A stretch of 64,000 nt of DNA. Origin: a bacterium. Lineage in GTDB: Bacteria > Electryoneota > Electryoneia > Electryoneales > Electryoneaceae. Positions within the stretch are counted from its first letter, which is position 1; the number at the start of each line of letters is the position of its first letter. Below the pieces are notes generated by a model that did no database searches, had not been told where the DNA came from, and saw only the letters and a program-made list of their open reading frames with translations. The stretch is taken from contig JAHLLH010000003.1 of assembly GCA_020444265.1 (NCBI GenBank), positions 248,001 through 312,000 on the forward strand. Direction: 5' to 3'. Below, one piece after another: positions 43,586-51,295 of this stretch. The position numbers and the translations under genes are program-made.

Positions 43586-44179
43586 TCAGGCAGTTGGCTG
43601 GATTCGATTGGACCAGATCTCCATCGCTTTTCGACGTAATTCATCAACCGTGCCCTCATTCCAGAGGACGATGTCTGCCCGTGCCGCCTTTGTCTCAACC
43701 GGTAGCTGCATTCGGTATCGGTCAAGAATCTCCTCACGTGTGAGGTTCATCCTTTTCGCGGCTCGTTCCGCCGCCACCTTCGGTTCACAGAGGACGGCGA
43801 TCACCACATCATACCGTTGCTCATCTTGCCACTCGTAGATGAGCGCTGCATCGACAACAGGGATGACACGGTCGGCAAGAGATTGGTTAATCTCCTGCTG
43901 CAAAATGTCACGGATATAGGGCCAGATTTCACGGTTCAGATCGTCCCTCGCAGCTTCATCACGAAAGACAATTCGGCCCAGCGCGGCACGGTCAAGTTGA
44001 TCTCCGTGAAAGATGCTGTCGCCAAAACGAGACCGCAACCACTTTTGGAAATTTGGTGATTGCTCGACGACCTGCCGACCAACAGCATCTCCTTCGATGA
44101 CACGCGCTCCATGATCCGCAAAAAGCGCGGAGACGGTACTCTTTCCGCTCCCGATGTTGCCTGTTACACCAACGATCAT
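43586..44179 (-). CDS. coaE: Dephospho-CoA kinase
   Basis: A 197-residue P-loop kinase for the last step of coenzyme A synthesis. Motifs are GVTGNIGSGKSTVSALF (Walker A), DAVGRQVV, PVVDAALIYEW and the lid region RMNLTREEILDRYRMQLP. It is the first gene after the terminator at 44278-44308 and lies 52 nt before the FliF-FliG fusion gene, so it may be co-transcribed with the motor genes, although no functional link is expected. The ribosome binding site is weak (GGA). Confidence 0.95.
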   Translation of the reverse strand: MIVGVTGNIGSGKSTVSALFADHGARVIEGDAVGRQVVEQSPNFQKWLRSRFGDSIFHGDQLDRAALGRIVFRDEAARDDLNREIWPYIRDILQQEINQSLADRVIPVVDAALIYEWQDEQRYDVVIAVLCEPKVAAERAAKRMNLTREEILDRYRMQLPVETKAARADIVLWNEGTVDELRRKAMEIWSNRIQPTA

Positions 44180-44277
44180 CCGGATTCCAACCGTTTACTC
44201 CATAATCTTACAATGTGCACAAGGTAAGTGGTGAATCACAAATGAATCCCGGGGGGGCAGGGTATGCAAGAATAGAG

Positions 44278-44308
44278 ACAAAACAGCCCCGAAAAGGGGC
44301 TGTTTTGT
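44278..44308. terminator. Strong bidirectional intrinsic terminator
   Basis: ACAAAACAGCCCC and GGGGCTGTTTTGT form a perfect 13-bp stem with a GAAAA loop. On the minus strand it ends the adaptor-permease-TolC-scaffold transcript and separates it from coaE and the motor genes. Confidence 0.92.
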
Positions 44309-44323
44309 CTTGCCAGCGGTATG

Positions 44324-46633
44324 TCAAACGAGGCGTTTGTCTATCTCAGTTTTAAGGTCGAGCACATCCTTGTCATCCGGCATTTCCAGAAGGAGTCGTC
44401 GTACGATTTCCGCCGCATGTTCCATCTTGCCTTGCTGCATGTAGAGCCTGGCAAATGTTTTGGTGACCGGGCCACGAATTTCATTGGGCGCGATCTCATC
44501 CTCTTTCGAGGGTGGTTTTGGTGGTGGGGGTGTGCGGGGTCGTCCGCTGGGTGTGGACATCGCTTGTGAGGTCAGGGGAGGTGGAGATGGTTCGACGGGT
44601 GCTGTCTGTTCGATCTCCTCTTCCGCCGCAGATGCGGGAGTTTCCTTCACCCTCGCGTCCTCGCTGGACGTCTCTAGATCACCCTCGTCCTCTGCTACAA
44701 ACTCGTTGACTAAATCCTCAGATGTATCAGCGGCTTCCTGGTCGTCCATCTCAGTCGCTCTATCACTCGAATTGTCGGTAGTGGTTAGATCGTCCGTACC
44801 CTGGTCAGCCTGTTCTTGGATTCGCTTTTCGCGGCGTGCGGCAAACCAGCGATCAATGTCAAACCCTGAGGTGGATTTGGTGTCCATCGAGTCCGCTCCC
44901 TCATCTCTCTCAGTGGGCTCTTCATCTTGTCTATCCTCGGGAGAGGTCGATTCCAGGACTGCCTCAGAGTTCTGATCTATTTCCGAAATCGATTTAGTAT
45001 CAGCAGTTTCATCCTCGACCGGGGCTGCCTCCTCACCTGCCTCCACGGAAATTATCTCTTCTATCTCTTCCGGTTCGGTATTCGTCGCGACGGGTGCTTC
45101 CTCCGATTCAATCTCTTCGCTGTCGACCGCTTCTTCAATCTCATCAAGTTGATCCGCCGGGGATTCCTCATCAGTTATCTCATCAGTACTCACATCCGCT
45201 GCTGCCCTAGGTTGTACTTCATTTTCGCTGGCGACAGTTTCCGCAACATCAGAGTCGCTGCTCGGTTCGGATGGGGCGCTTGATTGGAAGAGGGCATCCA
45301 ATTGATCCTGACTCATCGCGGCACCGGCCGTTTCCGTCGATTCTGCTTCTGCTTTTTCTTCTTCTGGCGGTTCGGATGCTGCTGGTTCGGCTGGCTGGAA
45401 CAAAGCATCCAGTTGGTCCTGAGTCATCGGTCCGTCAAGCGCTTCCGCTTCACTTCCCTCGGATTCGATTTTTAACGCATCAAGATCATCCTGAGTAATC
45501 TCTTCTTCCATGTCCGCATCGGCAGGGACTTCATCTTCCGCTGGTGCCTCCTCGGCAATCTCGATGGATTCCTCTTCGACCTCCACCACACTCTCTTCGA
45601 GATCAGGTGGCTCGACAATCGGATCTTCTGTTTGATCGAGCCGGTTGACAATTTGCTCAATGTCGACAATCCCCTCAGTGTCGACTTCTGCTGCCTTAAG
45701 CGCAGCGATCAACGGATTGTCCGGTTCTTCCGGTTCCTCATCCTCAACTTCTTCAGCTTGGGGCACTTCCTCAGTTTCCACTTCAGCGACGGGATCATCT
45801 GAGGTTGGGCTGTCCTGCTTGTCATCCTCCAGCAGGGCAGAGAGTGCACGTTCTTCCGCCTCATCCGTCTGGTCCGGGCTGACTGCCCTGGCACCGATGT
45901 CTTCATCATCCAGGCCGAGAGTGTCAAGCGTTTCCGCAAGATCCTCTTCGTCAAAATCCGCATCTCGCTCAGCCGATTCCTCGACCATCGCCCCAAGTGA
46001 CTGCTCGAGGTCGTCGCCCACTTCACCCATGGGCAATCTCTCGAGTAGAGCTTGCATAGCATTTTCATCGAGGGATGGTTCGAATCCGTCCGGCAACGGC
46101 TCACGTTTCGGCATGAGGTCTTTGGAATAGATCACCGCGCGAGCGACGGCGCCCAGACCGGTAAAATCACCAGGGTGCCACTGGGGATGCCAGGCACGAA
46201 CGGTGGAGTGACGGTCACGAATCGACTGGAGCATCGAATCTTTGTGCCGTTCCTCAATCTCGCCATCAAAGGGATCAATCAGGTAGAGTTCACTGAGGGC
46301 ATCCGACATCGAGTCGGGGCGCTCGAGATAGGCAAGTTCACGGATGTACCCTGCGCGAGCCTTCTGGTTCATCGGCTCTGCATAGATTACTTCTTCCCAT
46401 TGTTTCAACGATGCTTCATGGTCGCCAATCGCGCTGAGACAATCGGCGTAAATCGAGCGTGCGGCTGCGTGGTCAGGATAATCGTTCAGACCGTTCTCAA
46501 GCCGACGCAGTGCACCTTTGGTTTTCCCCAAGGTGAGTTCAACATCAGCGAGCCGGGCAAAGAGGGACGGCTCCTGTTTCACGAGACGCTTGAGGCGTTT
46601 GTACTCAGCTTTCAGCTCTCGGCTCTGGTTCAT
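44324..46633 (-). CDS. Acidic TPR scaffold with three FliM/FliN-like SQDxLDALF motifs
   Basis: A 769-residue cytoplasmic protein. Residues 1-120 form TPR-like helices (LADVELTLGKTKGALRRLENGLNDYPDHAAARS). Residues about 185-690 are low-complexity, very rich in Glu, Asp, Ser and Pro, and probably disordered. Within them are three short motifs: ITQDDLDALK (379-388), MTQDQLDALF (403-412) and MSQDQLDALF (440-449), closely resembling the LSQDEIDALL segment at the N-terminus of FliM and FliN. A Pro-rich stretch precedes a final TPR (TFARLYMQQGKMEHAAEIVRRLL). Its ATG overlaps the TolC stop (ATGA). The motif likeness, next to rotor-stator genes, suggests a docking platform; this is inference. The full-length frame is well supported. 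Confidence 0.85.
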   Translation of the reverse strand: MNQSRELKAEYKRLKRLVKQEPSLFARLADVELTLGKTKGALRRLENGLNDYPDHAAARSIYADCLSAIGDHEASLKQWEEVIYAEPMNQKARAGYIRELAYLERPDSMSDALSELYLIDPFDGEIEERHKDSMLQSIRDRHSTVRAWHPQWHPGDFTGLGAVARAVIYSKDLMPKREPLPDGFEPSLDENAMQALLERLPMGEVGDDLEQSLGAMVEESAERDADFDEEDLAETLDTLGLDDEDIGARAVSPDQTDEAEERALSALLEDDKQDSPTSDDPVAEVETEEVPQAEEVEDEEPEEPDNPLIAALKAAEVDTEGIVDIEQIVNRLDQTEDPIVEPPDLEESVVEVEEESIEIAEEAPAEDEVPADADMEEEITQDDLDALKIESEGSEAEALDGPMTQDQLDALFQPAEPAASEPPEEEKAEAESTETAGAAMSQDQLDALFQSSAPSEPSSDSDVAETVASENEVQPRAAADVSTDEITDEESPADQLDEIEEAVDSEEIESEEAPVATNTEPEEIEEIISVEAGEEAAPVEDETADTKSISEIDQNSEAVLESTSPEDRQDEEPTERDEGADSMDTKSTSGFDIDRWFAARREKRIQEQADQGTDDLTTTDNSSDRATEMDDQEAADTSEDLVNEFVAEDEGDLETSSEDARVKETPASAAEEEIEQTAPVEPSPPPLTSQAMSTPSGRPRTPPPPKPPSKEDEIAPNEIRGPVTKTFARLYMQQGKMEHAAEIVRRLLLEMPDDKDVLDLKTEIDKRLV

Positions 46634-48168
46634 CCACGTTCCTTCAGCTCATCCGGCTGGGTTCCTTCCAGGCCGGGGAGAATATCATCACCTACAACAA
46701 GGCGGTAACGTGCGACTGCGAGATTGTGGTCGATCAAGGCATGCAGTGCACTGATGCGGTTTCGCTTGAGGGCGAGTTGAGCGTCAATCCAGCTTCGCGC
46801 GGTCACTTGCCCGTTCTCAAACCTGTTGCGCGTAATTTCGTAGCTCGTCTGCGCAATATCCAGCGAACGGAGAGTAATTTCGTATCTCCTGCGTGCCTCG
46901 TCCAGTTGCCGGACAGCATCACGCACCTCGAGAACAATTTCGGTCTCGCTCTGTTCCGCCTCAAATTCAGCACGCCGTTTCGAGAGTACCGCCTGCTGAA
47001 CCTCTGTATTGCGACGGCCACCGCTGAAAAGGGGAACTGTCAGCGACAAGGTAAATCCCCGATTCAGATTGTAATCATCATACGTTGTTGAGATCGCGGA
47101 TTCCAGTTCGCTATCGCGTCGCTCCAGATTATAGAACGCATTGACTCGTCCGCTCGGTCTCCAGGGACGTTTCGCATCCGCCAGGCTCATCTCCGCCTGC
47201 TCAAGGTCCAGTTCAGTTAGCCGCACATCTTCGCGATGCTCCAATGCTGCTGCAACAGCACCCTCCAGATTGACCGATTCCTCTTGAAATTCTGGTTCGC
47301 CTTCAATGGATAGAGGACGGGTTAAAGCGAGGCCAAGTTGGACACGGAATCGATCAAGAGATGCCTCAAAGGAAGCCTGAGCGCTTGAAAGCTCCGCTTC
47401 CTTCTGTGCGACCTCGACCTCGAGTTGGAGCGCTTCCACTTCAGGGATCAGACCCGCTTCGAATTTTCGACGGGCGATGTTTGCAGTCTCGGCACTGGCA
47501 TTCAAGTCTTCTTCCGTAATTGCCAGCTCGCGTTGAGAAGACAAAAGATTGTAGAAGGACTGGAGGACGTTGAAGGCGAGTTGACGACGGGCGCGAACTC
47601 CACTATGTAATGTTCGCTCGAAACGTAACATCGCACGCTGCCTGCTGATCCGCGCCATGTTTCCTCGCAACAATTCTTGCGAGAACATGACCCGCCAGGA
47701 AGAGCTGAACTCGATGTCGTTGCCTTCCGAGGTAACATCGCTGCTGTAAAAGCGACGATAGAGGTTGGATTGGAGCGATATTTCACCACCGGTTGGAAGC
47801 GGTTGGGTGAGATTCAGATCACCAGACCAACGCTGGTTCTCTGTTGTAATCCAGCGACGAACCGTTCTGCCAGAATCCGGGTCAAAAATGAGCTGCTCGT
47901 TCTGCGCCTGGGTAAAGGATGGGGTTTGCAGGCTCAAATCTACCCGCGGAACATAGAGGTCCAGGTGAGTGGCCCTGTAGGCCAGTTTGGAAATCTGTTC
48001 CTCATAACGAGAACGCGCCACATCAGGTGATCCATCCAACGCGATTTCGACCGCACGGCGAACATCGATCCTGAGAGTATCCGAATCAGGGGAGTCCATC
48101 TGGCCCGTTGCCGGGAGCGACAGGATCAGCAGGAACAGGGGAACAGTGAACCGTATCTGTTTCATCAT
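46630..48168 (-). CDS. TolC-family outer-membrane efflux/export protein
   Basis: A 512-residue protein with a signal peptide (RFTVPLFLLILSLPATGQ) and two TolC/OEP repeats. Periplasmic coiled-coil helices are evident (SSQRELAITEEDLNASAETANIARRKFEAGLIPEVEALQLEVEVAQKEAELSSAQASF), with the mirrored second half (RDAVRQLDEARRRYEITLRSLDIAQTSYEITRNRFENGQVTARSWIDAQLALKRNRI). It would be a trimeric outer-membrane channel working with the adaptor and permease encoded just upstream. Both ends overlap neighbours by ATGA, indicating translational coupling. Confidence 0.93.
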   Translation of the reverse strand: MMKQIRFTVPLFLLILSLPATGQMDSPDSDTLRIDVRRAVEIALDGSPDVARSRYEEQISKLAYRATHLDLYVPRVDLSLQTPSFTQAQNEQLIFDPDSGRTVRRWITTENQRWSGDLNLTQPLPTGGEISLQSNLYRRFYSSDVTSEGNDIEFSSSWRVMFSQELLRGNMARISRQRAMLRFERTLHSGVRARRQLAFNVLQSFYNLLSSQRELAITEEDLNASAETANIARRKFEAGLIPEVEALQLEVEVAQKEAELSSAQASFEASLDRFRVQLGLALTRPLSIEGEPEFQEESVNLEGAVAAALEHREDVRLTELDLEQAEMSLADAKRPWRPSGRVNAFYNLERRDSELESAISTTYDDYNLNRGFTLSLTVPLFSGGRRNTEVQQAVLSKRRAEFEAEQSETEIVLEVRDAVRQLDEARRRYEITLRSLDIAQTSYEITRNRFENGQVTARSWIDAQLALKRNRISALHALIDHNLAVARYRLVVGDDILPGLEGTQPDELKERG

Positions 48169-49397
48169 TCGTACCGCAATGCGTTAATCACATCCATATC
48201 GGCGGCTTTTCGTGCAGGCCACCAGCCAAACCCAATCCCCACCGATGCGGAGACACCAAATGCCAGCAAAACGGCCCAGGGGCCAACAGCGGTTCGCCAG
48301 CCGGCATAGGTGCTGATGGTCCAAGACATCCCGAAACCAAGCAAAATACCGATTGCTCCCCCAATGATACTGAGGAGCACAGCCTCAAGCAGGAATTGAA
48401 CCACGACATCCTGCCGAGTTGCACCCATAGCACGGCGGACACCTATTTCACGAGTCCGTTCCAACACACTCGATAACATGATGTTCATGATCCCGATTCC
48501 ACCGACCAACAGTGAGATCGAAGCGATGGCACCCATGACGATGTTAAAGATGCGCTGAGTCTGCTGGCTCTGCTTCAGCAGCTCAACCGGGACAACAATT
48601 TCGACATCTTTCGCACCTCGGTGACGTCTCGAGATAATCCGTTCCACCGCAGCAGCATCGGCGCGAACCCGTTCAGGAGTGGGGGACTGAACCAGTACCG
48701 CACTCAGGGGCTCGGCTCCCATTTCGACAGAGTAGTAGGCATCCAGGGTAGAGAGGGGGATAAACATGTCCCTGTGCATGTTAGGCATGTTCAGGCCCGC
48801 TCCGCTGAACCCGCCGAGAGGCGGTTCCACCACGCCAATGACCGTGAACCAGATTCTGTCCACCTTGATCTTTTCGCCGATCGGGTCGCTGAGGGGAAAG
48901 AGTTCACGTTTCAATGCTTCGCTGAGCACCGTCACGGTTGCTTTGTTCGCTTCATCGCTCTCATTGATAAAACGACCTGCGCTGATCTCCACGTTCAGTA
49001 CGTTGAGAAAATCCGGCCAGGTACCGACCAGTGCAGACTTACGGGATTCCGGCATGTTGACATTCTTCTCGAGGCGACGGAAGGGGACAACTCTCTCCGC
49101 TTCGGGTAATAGGGTGCGAATGGAATGAACATCGCTGAGATTCAGCCAATCGGGGTTGGTGCGTAAATTCTCCTTTTTCTGATCTTCATCCTCGGGCTCA
49201 ACCGTCTTGATGATGATGTTGTTGACCCCGAGCTTCTGGATGGTTTCCAACATTTCACGGCGTGCGCCGGAACTGATGGAGGTCATCGCGATGACGGCAG
49301 CCACGCCAAAAATAATACCCAGCATCGTGAGGAAGCTGCGCAGTTTCTGCGCCTGCAAGGCGTCAAAACCGATTCGAAGACTTTCACCAAGTGTCAT
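48165..49397 (-). CDS. MacB-like ABC transporter permease (FtsX family), no ATPase domain
   Basis: A 410-residue permease with the MacB plan: a first membrane helix (LRSFLTMLGIIFGVAAVIAMTSISSGAR), a large periplasmic domain (about 50-280) and three C-terminal helices in the FtsX domain (IMGAIASISLLVGGIGIMNIMLSSVLERTREIGVRRAMGATRQDVV). The N-terminal ATPase found in E. coli MacB is absent and no ATPase gene lies in this operon. Such permeases act as mechanotransmitters that drive substrates through TolC. It overlaps adaptor and TolC genes by ATGA. Confidence 0.93.
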   Translation of the reverse strand: MTLGESLRIGFDALQAQKLRSFLTMLGIIFGVAAVIAMTSISSGARREMLETIQKLGVNNIIIKTVEPEDEDQKKENLRTNPDWLNLSDVHSIRTLLPEAERVVPFRRLEKNVNMPESRKSALVGTWPDFLNVLNVEISAGRFINESDEANKATVTVLSEALKRELFPLSDPIGEKIKVDRIWFTVIGVVEPPLGGFSGAGLNMPNMHRDMFIPLSTLDAYYSVEMGAEPLSAVLVQSPTPERVRADAAAVERIISRRHRGAKDVEIVVPVELLKQSQQTQRIFNIVMGAIASISLLVGGIGIMNIMLSSVLERTREIGVRRAMGATRQDVVVQFLLEAVLLSIIGGAIGILLGFGMSWTISTYAGWRTAVGPWAVLLAFGVSASVGIGFGWWPARKAADMDVINALRYE

Positions 49398-50746
49398 CTT
49401 CTCTTCCGCCCGCCACCTCTGCCACCATTCCCGCCATCCCCACCGACCGACGATGGCGACCCATTGGAGGATTCCTTATCCACACTGGATTGTCCTGCCC
49501 ACTGGTCCGCATCAAAGGGTTTCGTCGGGTCAACAAGGGAAACTCGTTGACCTTCTTCGAGACCAGAACGTACCACCACAAAGTTATCGTTCCGATCTCC
49601 GAGTTCGACAGCAACTCGCTTGTAACCACCCGACTGACGGTAGGCGAAGGTCTCTCCATTATCGGTGAAGACGGCGTCGAGGGGCATCGAGAGGGTGTCG
49701 GAAATTTCTTTGATAAGAATGGTTGTCGAAACGGTCATACCTGGTTTGAGGGTTGTATCGGTGCTGTCCAATTGCACCACAACATCGAAGACCTTGATCT
49801 CCGCCTCGCTGTTCTCATCGATGCGAGCCAGCCGGGCTACATCGATTACCGTTCCTGCATACTTCAGGTCCGGGAAGGCATCCGGCACAATGACCGCCTT
49901 CTGACCAGCTTCCACTTTCGCTACGTCTACTTCATTGACCGTGGTCGCCACTTCCATAATGGAGAGGTCGGGCAACTCGAGCAGGGCCTGTCCACGCCAG
50001 GGGGTGTCGCCGATCTTCACTTCCCCCATGTCGCCACCCTTCCAGATCTTCTTATAAACGACCAAGCCGGGCTGAGGAGCGATAACGGTAAGCTTATCGA
50101 GGTCCCGTTTCGCTTTCTCCAGATCGTTACGGGCCTGAATGACACGCAGTTCTAGAGTTTTGAGTTCGGCCTCGTTGATGATCTTCTGCTGGTTGATATT
50201 TTCCCTGGCCTGCTCGAGGGAGATGCGTGATTGCTGCAGCGAAAGTTCCTGCTCTTCGCGCACGATGTCGGCTTCAAACTGCATCTGCTGAAGGCGAAGT
50301 TCGGCGATCCTGTAACTAGCCTGAGAATTCTGGAGTTGTGCATCCAAATCCGCCATGCTGCTGGCCATGGACGATCGGTTCTTGTCACGATTGGCGATTG
50401 CGATGTCCAGCTCGCTCTGCTTCTCGTCAATCCCCTGCTGGAGGTCTGTCCCATCAAAAACGACGAGGGTGTCCCCGATTTCGACTTCGGCACCCTTTGG
50501 CGCCAGCGAGACAATCTGGAGGTTCGTGCGGACAGGTGGGGCCGTAATGACTACCGAATTTTGCGCACGTAACTCACCAGTCTCTGTCAACGAAATGACA
50601 AAGGTTCCTCGTGACAACGGATAGGTAGGGATAGCCGATCCGCCCGAGGTTCGGCTGAGTGTGATAAGAACAATGATCACGAGGAGGATGCTACCCCCGC
50701 CGCCGATCACCCAACGTCTGCGGTTCTTGTTCATGGATGCGAGCAC
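49394..50746 (-). CDS. MacA/HlyD-type periplasmic adaptor protein
   Basis: A 450-residue membrane-fusion protein: N-terminal helix (WVIGGGGSILLVIIVLITL), a biotinyl-lipoyl half-motif (VVITAPPVRTNLQIVSLAPKGAEVEIGDTLVVFD), a long alpha-helical hairpin (about 115-215), the second lipoyl half (LTVIAPQPGLVVYKK), a beta-barrel domain (KAVIVPDAFPDLKYAGTVIDVA) and a membrane-proximal domain. The tail is Gly/Ser-rich (GGDGGNGGRGGGRKRR), which is unusual. The reported start is GTG 50746; ATG 50734 (MNKNRRR) is an alternative. First gene of the export operon. Confidence 0.9.
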   Translation of the reverse strand: MLASMNKNRRRWVIGGGGSILLVIIVLITLSRTSGGSAIPTYPLSRGTFVISLTETGELRAQNSVVITAPPVRTNLQIVSLAPKGAEVEIGDTLVVFDGTDLQQGIDEKQSELDIAIANRDKNRSSMASSMADLDAQLQNSQASYRIAELRLQQMQFEADIVREEQELSLQQSRISLEQARENINQQKIINEAELKTLELRVIQARNDLEKAKRDLDKLTVIAPQPGLVVYKKIWKGGDMGEVKIGDTPWRGQALLELPDLSIMEVATTVNEVDVAKVEAGQKAVIVPDAFPDLKYAGTVIDVARLARIDENSEAEIKVFDVVVQLDSTDTTLKPGMTVSTTILIKEISDTLSMPLDAVFTDNGETFAYRQSGGYKRVAVELGDRNDNFVVVRSGLEEGQRVSLVDPTKPFDADQWAGQSSVDKESSNGSPSSVGGDGGNGGRGGGRKRR

Positions 50747-51295
50747 GTCTTGTCCACCCTGTCGACATTCTGATTATAAACAAATCAGCCCAAGCCCGAA
50801 AGCTAGCTGTACAGCGGGCAATATAGGCATACCTCACTTGCTCCGCATGGTTTCATGCACGGGAAAACGGTTCCGTTCCCGGGAGGTGGACAGTTCCAAT
50901 GCGAAATCGTTTCGTCTCTCAGAGGCCCTATAGGATCGTGGATGAATGGGCCTTGAGGCGTAACAATCGCACAGAGTTGGCATTGGTTGAATCGTCTATG
51001 CTAACAATTGCCCATTACCTCCCGAGCGATGCCTGATGTCCTTATGCTCGCTCACAACCCTTTCACGTATTACTTTTGCTGAACTGTGAGGACAGCTCCA
51101 TTCTGAGAAGCTGATTGTTAAATCCAAGTCCTGCCAGACTCTGGAGGAGCTGGGATGCAATCGAAAGCTTATTGAGTTCTAACACGGGTTCAGTTACATC
51201 CTGCTTCCAGTCATGTCTTTTGATCAGGCCCGTCCATCTTGGCTTGAGCTTGAGGTATGGGAGCTGGGTATGAGCCGGTACGAGGGAACCATCTG
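50747..51295. other. Divergent intergenic region, no supported gene
   Basis: About 550 bp between the divergent adaptor gene and the 51296 gene. It must hold promoters for both operons. Short ORFs here lack ribosome binding sites and similarity. No repeat or RNA structure was recognised by eye. Confidence 0.5.
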
